NCBI GenBank assembly: GCA_022837245.1
Contig: JALHHX010000115.1
Coordinates: 1-6,991, forward strand
DNA from: Lentisphaerota bacterium
GTDB lineage: Bacteria; Verrucomicrobiota; Kiritimatiellia; RFP12; UBA3636
Reading direction: 5' to 3'
Length of the DNA stretch: 6,991 nucleotides
The position numbers were made by a program, and so were the translations under genes. Positions 1 to 6,665 of this stretch are shown piece after piece. The notes under the pieces were generated by a model. That model had not been told where the DNA came from and searched no databases. It worked only from the letters and a program-made list of their open reading frames with translations. How positions within the stretch are numbered: the first letter of the stretch is position 1; every line of letters starts with the position of its first letter.

Positions 1-1
1 G

Positions 2-1045
2 GAGATGGACGATCAGAGGGTATTCGAATTCTTCGACTACGTGTGTTTCGACGACGGCCTTGCGCCATGGCTGGGAATAGTGGGGAAGGGCGAGAAACAG
101 AGAATAATGACGAGAGAGGGTTTTTTCCCGGCTAAGGAAATTAAACGCGACAAGAAAAGACGGTGCGAAGTCCGCGTGTCGGATTATGTGGATGTCGATT
201 TTAGCGACTACATTTCCATGATCGAAACGGCAAACCCCATGAATCGCCTTTGGACGGACGGACGCTGGCTTAAAGTCCAGATTTCCGAAGGTTGCTACTG
301 GGGCAAGTGCGCTTTCTGCGATGTCTCGCTCGACTACATCGGATGCTACAGAGAGCCGACTCCAGCCAATGCGGTGGATGTCCTTGAAAAAATGACCCGG
401 GCGACAGGCATTGCGGGATTCCACTTTACGGACGAAGCCATCTCACCCGCATTGTTGCGAAAGATTTGCATGGAGATTATAGATAGAGGCTTGGTTGTCT
501 CGTGGTGGTGCAATGTCCGCCTTGAAAAGGCGTTTAATGAAGAACTCGTTACGCTTATGGCTGAGGCGGGCTGCATCGGCGTCTCCGCCGGGCTTGAATG
601 CGCCAACGACCGTCTTTTGAAGCTGATGAACAAGGGCATAACTTTGGAAGGTGCGCGGCAAGCATGCAATGCTTTTTCCGATGCTTCGATAATGGTGCAC
701 GCATACCTCATGTATGCGTTTCCGACGCAAACGGCAAAGGAGGTTCTCGGTGCTCTTGACTTCGTGCGCGGGCTCTTCGAGGACGGAGCAATAGTTTCCG
801 CATACTGGCACAGGTTTGCGCTCACGACACACAGCCCTATCGCGGCAGATCCTGATCGTTTCGGAATTAAACTCCTGCATGGCGAAGAACCACCAGCACG
901 CTTTGCCCTGAACGAAATCCCGTACTTCGACCCCATGGCGGCGGAGTGCGACGCGATGGGGCAGGGTCTACGCACTGCCACATTCAACTACATGCGCGGC
1001 GTCGGCCTAGACTTGCCCGTCGCGCGCTGGTTCCAGAAGAACTAG
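2..1045 (+). CDS. Radical SAM protein, B12-binding-domain type (5' partial)
   Basis: C-terminal part of a radical SAM enzyme, which would use a [4Fe-4S] cluster to cleave S-adenosylmethionine; the substrate is unknown. Numbering from the ATG at 5, the cluster motif is GCYWGKCAFCD with C97, C102 and C105. Further radical SAM barrel features are FTDEA near 141 and a GLE near 196, followed by MYAFPTQT near 236. The first ~25 residues (FEFFDYVCFDDGLAPWL) resemble the end of a cobalamin-binding domain, and the frame is open to the window edge. The ATG at 5 directly abuts GGAG with no spacing, so I treat it as an internal Met. By comparison with the B12-binding radical SAM family, probably some 200 residues lie upstream. 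The cysteine spacing is CX4CX2C rather than the classical CX3CX2C. It converges with ppiB. Radical SAM assignment is firm; the exact subfamily and reaction are not known. Confidence 0.88.
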   Translation, partial: EMDDQRVFEFFDYVCFDDGLAPWLGIVGKGEKQRIMTREGFFPAKEIKRDKKRRCEVRVSDYVDVDFSDYISMIETANPMNRLWTDGRWLKVQISEGCYWGKCAFCDVSLDYIGCYREPTPANAVDVLEKMTRATGIAGFHFTDEAISPALLRKICMEIIDRGLVVSWWCNVRLEKAFNEELVTLMAEAGCIGVSAGLECANDRLLKLMNKGITLEGARQACNAFSDASIMVHAYLMYAFPTQTAKEVLGALDFVRGLFEDGAIVSAYWHRFALTTHSPIAADPDRFGIKLLHGEEPPARFALNEIPYFDPMAAECDAMGQGLRTATFNYMRGVGLDLPVARWFQKN

Positions 1046-1545
1046 GCGCGGGTTATGGAAATAATGGTTACGGGCTCGACGGGGACGTCACCGTGACCTG
1101 TGCGGTGGGTTGCTGTTTTTACCGCCGCGATTTTGTCCAGCACGTCAAGGCCGTCGGAGACCTTGCCGAATACACAGTAACCGAAGCCCTGGGGGGATTT
1201 GTTCTGGAAATCGAGGAAGGCGTTGTCCTTGTGATTGATGAAAAACTGGCATGTGGCAGAGTCGACTACGGAAGTGCGCGCCATGGCGAGTGTGCCGCGC
1301 TCGTTTGAGAGACGGTTTTCTGCTTCGTTCTTGATCTGCGCTTTAGCAGCCTTCTGGCGCATGTCTGGAGTAAATCCGCCACCCTGAATCATGAACCCGG
1401 GAATAACGCGGTGGAAGATAGTGCCGTTGTAGAAGCCTTCGTCAACGTACGCGAGAAGGTTCTTAACAGTGATGGGGGCCTTGTCCTCGTAAAGCTCCGC
1501 CTTTAATGTGCCGAGGGATGTGTTGATGGTGACGTTGACGCTCAT
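1042..1545 (-). CDS. ppiB: Peptidyl-prolyl cis-trans isomerase, cyclophilin type
   Basis: Cytoplasmic cyclophilin of 167 residues that isomerises Xaa-Pro bonds and assists protein folding. It aligns along its length with my memory of E. coli PpiB (about 164 residues). Shared stretches are DKAPITVKN near 21, the active-site block FHRVIPGFMIQGGGF (catalytic Arg46, with Phe51, Met52 and Gln54), RGTLAMAR near 83, SATCQFFIN near 96 and GYCVFGKV near 122. There is no signal peptide or membrane segment, so it is the cytosolic type. The start is supported by an AAGGAA Shine-Dalgarno at 1553-1558, about 7 bases before the ATG. It is a single-gene unit with a promoter candidate at 1582-1611. Its TAG stop overlaps the TAG of the converging radical SAM gene. 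Confidence 0.96.
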   Translation of the reverse strand: MSVNVTINTSLGTLKAELYEDKAPITVKNLLAYVDEGFYNGTIFHRVIPGFMIQGGGFTPDMRQKAAKAQIKNEAENRLSNERGTLAMARTSVVDSATCQFFINHKDNAFLDFQNKSPQGFGYCVFGKVSDGLDVLDKIAAVKTATHRTGHGDVPVEPVTIISITRA

Positions 1546-1581
1546 TTCTCTATTCCTTGTGTTTGTTTAAATCGGTTTCAA

Positions 1582-1611
1582 AGGATAGCCTTGCACGGCG
1601 TGTGGAGTCAA
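1582..1611 (-). promoter_or_regulatory. Candidate sigma70-type promoter of ppiB
   Basis: On the minus strand TTGACT (1606-1611, five of six consensus bases) is followed after 18 bases by TATCCT (1582-1587, four of six). Transcription would start near 1575, giving a leader of about 30 bases that contains the AAGGAA ribosome site. The position fits ppiB well. This is consensus matching by eye only. Confidence 0.5.
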
Positions 1612-1814
1612 GGACGTTGTGCCGTGCTAAGTGCTAAAAGTTGCAATTACATGATACCAACATTGTCGGTTTTAATTTTCCAAAGAATGTTGTGGGTTGG
1701 AGGCTTGAGATGCCATGCGAGAGCAGCAAATTCCTTCATTTTACTCTTGTGCCGACCTCGTGGTGGAGGAGAAAAACTTGAATTGTTTCCATAGCCCTAA
1801 CCCGTTCGCGAGAT

Positions 1815-2366
1815 CTATATTTTGTATGGATTTTCATCTGAAACAAAGGCAAGGAGGGCTCCCTTTAGAGGGTGTCCCTGGATCCACTGCCTGAACTCCT
1901 TGGCTTTTTTGTAGGACTCTTCGCCGAAGCGTTCGGCGTATGCACGATCCAGTTTGGCGGCCATTTGGTCTTCTCGGACTTGGTTTTGCCAGGTTGTAGA
2001 AAAAATTTTGTGTATTTCCCCGTGCAGGTTTTTGTTCTGCAATGCTTGCCATTCGTTTCTGTCGAGCCACACCCCGCCACAGCCCGGGCAATGATCCACA
2101 AAGAAGTCGAGCCCTTGTCCGACTCTGTATTTCATTAGTATTCTATTGCATTCCGGACATATTTTTACTTCCCGCACATCGTCCACATCAAGTTCAATTT
2201 CAGAATATGGTCTTTCAAGCGGTGTTTCGCGATGCTGCTTGAGCCAGGCGGAGTAATTGCGGCGGGAAATCCAGTGTCCCCCGCATTTCTCGCACAAGGC
2301 CGCCTTGAGATTCTCTTCCAGCTCAATCGTTGAACAACGTTTTGTTTTGCACACAGGGCACAGCAT
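1815..2366 (-). CDS. Double zinc-ribbon (zf-TFIIB type) protein
   Basis: Protein of 183 residues with two zinc ribbons of the zf-TFIIB type. The first uses C3/C6 (CPVC) and C25/C28 followed by GGHW. The second uses C70/C73 (CPEC) and C93/C96 in CPGCGGVWLDRNE. The CGG-x-W-x-x-R/D tail after the second knuckle is typical of the family. From about 105 onward it is charged and probably helical, with no zinc ligands; I see no signal peptide or membrane segment. Proteins of this family are small, bind zinc, and mostly have no known function; a role in nucleic-acid or protein binding is inference. The start is well supported by AAGGA (within 2373-2378), 7 bases before the ATG. It appears to be transcribed alone. 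No terminator is visible after its stop. Family assignment is firm, function unknown. Confidence 0.92.
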   Translation of the reverse strand: MLCPVCKTKRCSTIELEENLKAALCEKCGGHWISRRNYSAWLKQHRETPLERPYSEIELDVDDVREVKICPECNRILMKYRVGQGLDFFVDHCPGCGGVWLDRNEWQALQNKNLHGEIHKIFSTTWQNQVREDQMAAKLDRAYAERFGEESYKKAKEFRQWIQGHPLKGALLAFVSDENPYKI

Positions 2367-2398
2367 GGTCGTTTCCTTTCATTGATCTTGCGCTGCGG

Positions 2399-2428
2399 AG
2401 TGTAGCAGATTTTAAGTAAATGTGAAAA
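2399..2428 (-). promoter_or_regulatory. Candidate promoter of the zinc-ribbon gene
   Basis: On the minus strand TTTTCA (2423-2428) and TACACT (2399-2404) are separated by 18 bases, about 33 bases before the start codon. Each box has only a moderate consensus match. An 11-bp palindrome, CCATGTCATGG, lies just upstream at 2435-2445 and could be an operator. Both are by-eye calls. Confidence 0.33.
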
Positions 2429-2488
2429 GGTTTTCCATGTCATGGGCATTCACATGAAACTGACATTGCCGGAATTTTTTAGTCTCAT

Positions 2489-2626
2489 GCAGAGGCGCAG
2501 AGGCGCTGAGTTTGTCTATAAAAAATTCAGGTGATCCATGTTCCAATGACTTGCTCTCAGGAATTCAGCAAGCGGCCCAATGCTTTCCTCTTTGTCTCCC
2601 ATGTCTCTGCGCCTCCGCGCCTCTGC
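2489..2626. repeat. Long inverted repeat with 22-bp arms (REP/MITE-like)
   Basis: The left arm (2489-2510) and right arm (2605-2626) are inverted copies matching at 20 of 22 positions, separated by 94 bases. The left arm begins with two tandem copies of the octamer GCAGAGGC; the right arm has the same 8-base periodicity on the other strand. The interior holds a smaller perfect 6-bp hairpin (CTTGCT 2550-2555, AGCAAG 2567-2572) close to the centre of the element, and TTTGTCT occurs on the same strand at 2511 and 2591. The element sits between the end of tsaD and the promoter region of the zinc-ribbon gene. GCAGAGGC-type runs resemble dispersed repeats known between genes in several bacterial groups. 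No T-run follows, so it is not a classical terminator. Confidence 0.75.
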
Positions 2627-2637
2627 GGGAGGCAATA

Positions 2638-3666
2638 TCAATCGACCGGCCAGGAGGGCGAGATGTCTAGAGAGAATGATTCAGGGGAGGAAATGCCTCT
2701 GTCCATGCCGGCGAGGCCGGCGATCATTGCGGCATTGTCTCCACAGTGACGCGGAAGCGCCATCAGTAGGCGGACGTTGTGGGCGGCGCACATCTCGGCA
2801 AGAAGCACGCGGAGACGGCTGTTTAGGGAGACGCCGCCACCAACGGCCATGTATTTGGCTTTCCCGAGTGCTTTTTCGCAACGTTTGACGATTGCCCGGA
2901 CAACCGCCTCCTGATAGTCGCAGGCTAGTTGCGCGACTTCATCGTCAGATTTGGGTGGTTCGCGCGTCACTTGATGAAGGAGCGATGTTTTAAGCCCGCT
3001 GAAACTTAGACATAGGTCGTGGCGGAGTCCGCCAGTTGCAGCGCCTTCGCGGACGTTGCCTTCGGGAAAGGTATAGACGCCGGGAGTTTTGGTGCGGGAG
3101 AGTTTGTCGATAACAGAGCCGCCGGGGTAGCCGAGATTGAGAAGCTTTGCGGCTTTGTCGAGAGCTTCGCCGGCAGCGTCATCAACAGTGCGTCCGACGA
3201 GATGTAACTCGCCGTATTTGGGAATTCGGAAAATGGAAGTATGCCCGCCAGAGACGGCGAGGCCGAGCATGGGGATTGCCTCAAGAGGGTCGGGCGCGGC
3301 TGGGTCGAGGAAGACGGAGTGAAGGTGTGCCTCCGTGTGGTTGATGGCAATGAGCGGGCGGTCGAGGCGCAAAGCGAGGCCTTTTGCCATTGACCAGCCG
3401 ACTAGAAGGGAGCTGGCGAGCCCGGGGCCACGCGTGGCGGCGACTGCGTCTATGCCGCTCCATGGCACGCCTGCTGTTTCGACCGCTTCGCGGACAATGC
3501 CAGGCAGTAGGGCGATGTGGCAGCGCGATGCGATTTCGGGGACGACGCCCCCGTAGGGTTTGTGTTGCTGCTGCGTATGGACGATGCATGAGAGGACTTC
3601 ACGTCCGTTGCGCGCAACGGCGGCCGAGGTCTCGTCGCATGATGTTTCTATTCCGAGTACAATCAT
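2638..3666 (-). CDS. tsaD: tRNA N6-adenosine threonylcarbamoyltransferase TsaD
   Basis: TsaD (Kae1/Gcp/YgjD family) transfers the threonylcarbamoyl group from threonylcarbamoyl-AMP to A37 of tRNAs that read ANN codons, giving t6A; in bacteria it works in the cytoplasm with TsaB and TsaE. The 342 residues match the usual length of about 335-345. Motifs in order are GIETSCDETS (5-14), YGGVVPEIASR (38-48), the metal-binding histidines H110 and H114 in NHTEAH, VSGGHTS (138-144), FSGLKT (222-227), VGGGVSLN (275-282) and D310 in CGDNAAMIA. All expected metal and nucleotide residues appear intact. Its ATG overlaps the S41 stop as ATGA, and the bases before it (CCACCCCACCCCA) lack a Shine-Dalgarno, so translation probably depends on reinitiation after the upstream gene. 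It is last in the operon. TsaB and TsaE are not in this window. Confidence 0.97.
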   Translation of the reverse strand: MIVLGIETSCDETSAAVARNGREVLSCIVHTQQQHKPYGGVVPEIASRCHIALLPGIVREAVETAGVPWSGIDAVAATRGPGLASSLLVGWSMAKGLALRLDRPLIAINHTEAHLHSVFLDPAAPDPLEAIPMLGLAVSGGHTSIFRIPKYGELHLVGRTVDDAAGEALDKAAKLLNLGYPGGSVIDKLSRTKTPGVYTFPEGNVREGAATGGLRHDLCLSFSGLKTSLLHQVTREPPKSDDEVAQLACDYQEAVVRAIVKRCEKALGKAKYMAVGGGVSLNSRLRVLLAEMCAAHNVRLLMALPRHCGDNAAMIAGLAGMDRGISSPESFSLDISPSWPVD

Positions 3667-4961
3667 TGGGGTGGGGTGGCAGAGGACGAGTCGGCGCTCT
3701 GCTGCTTTTGCTGGGCTATGATCTTGTTAAGGTGTTCGACGGCGGCTTCGAGCGGCGCATCGCGCGAGGCTGCCGCTTTGGCGTAAGCGGAAATGTCGCC
3801 GCAGAGTTCGGGATGGGTTTTGAAGAGGCGTTTGACCACGCTGTCGCGCAATTCGGCTGAAGATTGCGGGACTGCGAAATCGGGGCTTATCCCCTTGCCG
3901 TTTATGAGCACGTCTTTTGGCGTATAATAGTATGCGGTGGTGAGCAGGGCTCCTTCGTCGGGGCGCGAAACCATTTGAAAGATAGTCTGGACCGATGCCT
4001 TGCCAAACGTTTTTGAGCCGAAAACACTTCCGCGGCCGTTGTCCTTGACCGCGGCGGCCAGGAGCTCGGCCGCCGAGGCGCTGCCGCCGTTGACTAGCAG
4101 GGCTATGGGGCGGCCGCTGAGCATCTCCGTGGATGAGGATTCGATGGTCTGCGGCTCGCGGACACCGGGACGCCCTTTTATTATGGTGATTGTTTTGCCG
4201 GGCGGCAGAATCGCGTCAGCCATGAGCAGCGCTTCCGAAATAAGTCCGCCGGGGTTGTCCCGCAGGTCTATGACAAGTGCTTCGGCATTGTTGTCCTCGA
4301 ACGTATCGAGGGCGTCTATGAACGCCGACGCGGCGCCACTTGAAAAGCGTGAAATGCACACGTATGCGATGTTGGAGCCGTCGATCATGCGCGGCGATTG
4401 CAAGGCCGGGGTTTCCACGGCAGTGCGGCGGACGGTGAAATCGGACGGCTCCGAGTCGCCTCGAGCGATCGTGAGGACTACGATGCTGCCGATTTCCCCG
4501 GAGATCAACTCCATGATCTGCTTCATGGTTTTGCCTTCCAGATCGACGCTGTCGATAGCTACGATCTGGTCGCCAGGCGCAATGCCTGCCTGGAACGCGG
4601 GGGAGCCGGGGACTGGGTAATCAACAGTCCATTTGCCGTCGGTGACGCTTACGACGATGCCGATACCAACCATGTTTCCCGAGGTGGCGCGCGAGAGGCT
4701 GGCGAACTCGTCGCTCTGCAAATAGTTGCTGTATGGGTCGAGCGATGAGATCATGCCCTCTATAGCCGCATACGTAAGCTGTTTCACGTCCGATTGCTCG
4801 ACGTGGCTGTCGAGGATAAGCATCATTGCCTCCACGTAAGCCCGTACGTCCTCGTACGGCGAGGCTCCTTCAGGCTCCGCGGCCGTGGTGGATGCGGGCA
4901 TGGAAAAAACCACCGTGGCGCCTGCCGCCAAAACCGAGAATATGTTTTTCACCACTACCAT
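3663..4961 (-). CDS. C-terminal processing protease, peptidase family S41
   Basis: Exported serine protease of the CtpA/Prc type, 432 residues. Residues 1 to about 28 form a signal peptide: K5, a hydrophobic stretch near 7-22 and an Ala-rich end. The family motif SLDPYSNYL lies at 73-81. A PDZ domain covers about 95-180, with the groove region at GIGIVV and the AGIAPGDQIVAID segment. The protease core follows, with VIDLRDNPGG (230-239), nucleophile S296 in NGGSASAAE and general base K321 in SKTFGKAS; their 25-residue spacing matches known family members. The C-terminal tail after about 415 is Gln- and Ser-rich and likely disordered. Such enzymes trim or degrade envelope proteins from the C-terminus. 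The ATG lies inside the last codons of the rhomboid gene (7-base overlap) with only a weak GGAT before it, so translation is probably coupled. A GTG at codon 4 is an alternative start. Confidence 0.94.
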   Translation of the reverse strand: MVVVKNIFSVLAAGATVVFSMPASTTAAEPEGASPYEDVRAYVEAMMLILDSHVEQSDVKQLTYAAIEGMISSLDPYSNYLQSDEFASLSRATSGNMVGIGIVVSVTDGKWTVDYPVPGSPAFQAGIAPGDQIVAIDSVDLEGKTMKQIMELISGEIGSIVVLTIARGDSEPSDFTVRRTAVETPALQSPRMIDGSNIAYVCISRFSSGAASAFIDALDTFEDNNAEALVIDLRDNPGGLISEALLMADAILPPGKTITIIKGRPGVREPQTIESSSTEMLSGRPIALLVNGGSASAAELLAAAVKDNGRGSVFGSKTFGKASVQTIFQMVSRPDEGALLTTAYYYTPKDVLINGKGISPDFAVPQSSAELRDSVVKRLFKTHPELCGDISAYAKAAASRDAPLEAAVEHLNKIIAQQKQQSADSSSATPPQ

Positions 4962-5629
4962 TGGATCCGTTTTATGATAAAGCCCGCGGCGATGCCGACG
5001 ACGATTCCCAGAAGGTGCGCGAGGTATGCGACTTGGTCTTCAACGAAGATGAGTTCCAGCGCGTTGAGCACAAGGAGTCCGGCTGCAAGAGCCCAAGCTG
5101 GCAAGACGATTGGGAAGGGGATGAAGAGAACGAATTGGTCGCGTGGACGCAGGGTGGCGTAGGCTCCCGCGAGGCCGAGCACGCCAGCCGAGGCGCCCAT
5201 GCATGGGACTGCCGAGTCCAGCCCGCTTGACAGCGCCCAGCCAACGCCTCCGGCTATGCCGCTTGCGATAAAGACTCCCCACATGGAGCATTCCCCGGAT
5301 TCGCGTGTTATGCCCTTGCCGAATACGTGGAGTCCGATCATGTTGAGAACGAGGTGGATCCACGACCCATGCAGGAACATGTAAGTCACTGGCGTCCAGA
5401 AAAATCCGAGGGAGAGGCCTATGCCGTGGATTGCAAAGAGAAATGAGAGGGGATCCTGCACGAGCAGATGGTTCCGGTCTGGCCCTAGCAGCACCGTGCG
5501 CACGGGCGCGGACCCTACAACCCGTTGCATGATGTGGACTGCAATGCAGGTTAGGGCGATTACAAGCACCCCGCGCGGGATTTCTCGGAGAAACCTCGAC
5601 TCGGCTCGGAATTTGCCTATATGTTTCAT
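4955..5629 (-). CDS. Rhomboid-family intramembrane serine protease
   Basis: Polytopic membrane protease of 224 residues from the ATG at 5629. The motifs are those of active rhomboids: H92 and N96 in HGSWIHLVLNMIGL, nucleophile S147 in GASAG, and catalytic H205 in AYLAHLLG. These correspond to H150, N154, S201 and H254 of E. coli GlpG. Hydrophobic segments near 20-36, 65-86, 89-104, 115-132, 142-160, 167-196 and 201-220 suggest six or seven helices. It would cut transmembrane substrates within the bilayer; the substrate is unknown. The start is uncertain: the same frame extends to a GTG at 5659, adding ten residues (MPRKKSASNC) and overlapping the DUF58 gene by 23 bases. The ATG leaves a 7-base gap instead. 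Neither has a Shine-Dalgarno; I prefer the ATG as the reinitiation-type start. Confidence 0.93.
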   Translation of the reverse strand: MKHIGKFRAESRFLREIPRGVLVIALTCIAVHIMQRVVGSAPVRTVLLGPDRNHLLVQDPLSFLFAIHGIGLSLGFFWTPVTYMFLHGSWIHLVLNMIGLHVFGKGITRESGECSMWGVFIASGIAGGVGWALSSGLDSAVPCMGASAGVLGLAGAYATLRPRDQFVLFIPFPIVLPAWALAAGLLVLNALELIFVEDQVAYLAHLLGIVVGIAAGFIIKRIQW

Positions 5630-5636
5630 GCAGTTG

Positions 5637-6521
5637 CTAGCGCTTTTTTTTCGCGGCACGGCGTCTGAAGAACGAGCGCACGCTGTGAATTGGGTCTTCC
5701 GCTGTTGAGAGCGACATGGTGTCTATCCTGTTGCTCTTGAACGTGTTCTCTAGCGATTGCATTCCCGCGGCGGCGTTGGCGGCGAAAGCCTCGCGAACGG
5801 CCTTTGCGGAAGTATCCACCCAGGCGGTCTCGCCGGTTTCAGGGTCTTCGAGTTCTACAATCCCCGCGTCCGGCAGGTTCATCTCGCACGGATCGGAGAG
5901 GTGGCAGCAGACCAGATCGTGGCGGCGAGCGGTGATGCTTATGCGCCTCTCCCAGCCTTCGTCCTGAAAATCCGAAATCAGGAAAACCACGGCTTTGCGG
6001 TGAAGGATAGAACCGAGGTAATTGAGGGCGCCGGCGATGTCTGTGCCCCCAGAGGCTTCATCTGCCGCCAGCACCTCGCGCACTAGGCGCATGACTGCTT
6101 TTCGGCCTTTGCGCGGCGGTATAGTCTTGACTATGCGGTCCGAAAAGAGAACAAGGCCGATGTTGTCCTGGTTTCGGATCGAAGTTAGGGCGAGCAGACA
6201 AGTGAGTTCGGCGGCGAGCTCAGATTTCGGGCGTGGGGTGGAGCTGTACGACTGTGAGCCGGAGACGTCCACTACGAACATCACAGTGAGCTCGCGCTCT
6301 TCGGAGTATCGCTTTAGATACGGGAAGCCAGTGCGGGCCGTGACGTTCCAGTCGATGTCACGCACATCGTCGCCGACCATGTATTCGCGGACCTCGTCGA
6401 ACTCGATCCCCTGGCCTTTAAACGTGGAGTGGTAGTCGCCAGCGAGCTGGTCGTCTACAAGATGCGATGTCAGGATTCGGATGTTTCCGACCTTGCGCAT
6501 CAATTCTACTGTGTCAATCAT
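5637..6521 (-). CDS. DUF58 domain protein (vWA-like)
   Basis: Protein of 294 residues from the ATG at 6521. Residues about 36-80 carry the DUF58 signature: GQGIEFDEVREYMVGDDVR, then DIDWNVTART and YLKRYSEERELTV. A von Willebrand A-like fold follows, with a metal-site DxSxS at D85-S87-S89 (VVDVSGS), T160 in GGTD and D184 in LISDFQDEGW. The C-terminus is strongly basic (RRRAAKKKR). DUF58 proteins commonly pair with MoxR-type AAA ATPases in envelope or cofactor-insertion roles; no MoxR gene is in the window. The frame stays open upstream to 6758, but those 79 codons look non-coding and cross the promoter candidate and a hairpin, while the DUF58 alignment begins right after 6521. No Shine-Dalgarno is visible before this ATG. 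It is the first gene of the operon. Its last codons contain a run of eight A. Confidence 0.92.
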   Translation of the reverse strand: MIDTVELMRKVGNIRILTSHLVDDQLAGDYHSTFKGQGIEFDEVREYMVGDDVRDIDWNVTARTGFPYLKRYSEERELTVMFVVDVSGSQSYSSTPRPKSELAAELTCLLALTSIRNQDNIGLVLFSDRIVKTIPPRKGRKAVMRLVREVLAADEASGGTDIAGALNYLGSILHRKAVVFLISDFQDEGWERRISITARRHDLVCCHLSDPCEMNLPDAGIVELEDPETGETAWVDTSAKAVREAFAANAAAGMQSLENTFKSNRIDTMSLSTAEDPIHSVRSFFRRRAAKKKR

Positions 6522-6584
6522 GATGGGTAAGAAACATTTAGGGGTTAATTGAATGGCGTGACGCCGTTGATAAATAAAAATTTC

Positions 6585-6614
6585 ATCGTAGCATAAACAG
6601 GGGTGGAAATTCAA
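6585..6614 (-). promoter_or_regulatory. Candidate promoter of the DUF58-rhomboid-S41-tsaD operon
   Basis: On the minus strand TTGAAT (6609-6614) is followed after 18 bases by TACGAT (6585-6590), and the -10 box is preceded by TGC as an extended -10. The stretch is AT-rich compared with its surroundings. The implied leader is about 55-60 bases and contains a perfect 11-bp palindrome, GGCGTGACGCC (6555-6565), a possible operator or small hairpin. Consensus matching by eye only. Confidence 0.45.
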
Positions 6615-6640
6615 TAAAATATGACGGTGCCCACAAGCGG

Positions 6641-6665
6641 CCCGCAAGCAGAGCCTGCTTGCGGG
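6641..6665. repeat. Perfect GC-rich hairpin, REP-like unit 1
   Basis: An 11-bp perfect stem (CCCGCAAGCAG at 6641-6651, its complement at 6655-6665) closes a three-base loop AGC. No T-run follows on either strand, so an intrinsic terminator is unlikely. It lies just upstream of the operon promoter candidate and pairs in type with the hairpin at 6761-6786. Confidence 0.75.

Noticed and set aside
1..7. GGAG followed by ATG at 5 as the true start of the radical SAM gene
   Set aside because: There is no spacing between GGAG and ATG, the frame is open to the window edge, and the first residues look like the end of a cobalamin-binding domain.
1591..1794. Plus-strand open frame of 67 residues in the ppiB/zinc-ribbon gap
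   Set aside because: It overlaps the ppiB promoter candidate, has no ribosome site and shows no family features.
2550..2572. Hairpin CTTGCT/AGCAAG as terminator of the tsaD operon
   Set aside because: The nearest T-run on the minus strand is more than 20 bases beyond the stem, and the loop is 11 bases long.
2489..2626. CRISPR-like repeats
   Set aside because: Only two arms are present and they are inverted, not a series of direct repeats with equal spacers.
4000..4620. Plus-strand open frame of 206 residues
   Set aside because: It is the antisense shadow of the S41 protease gene, whose catalytic motifs are intact.
6641..6665. The hairpin as an intrinsic terminator
   Set aside because: The stem is strong but no T-run follows on either strand, and it lies upstream of the operon rather than after a gene.
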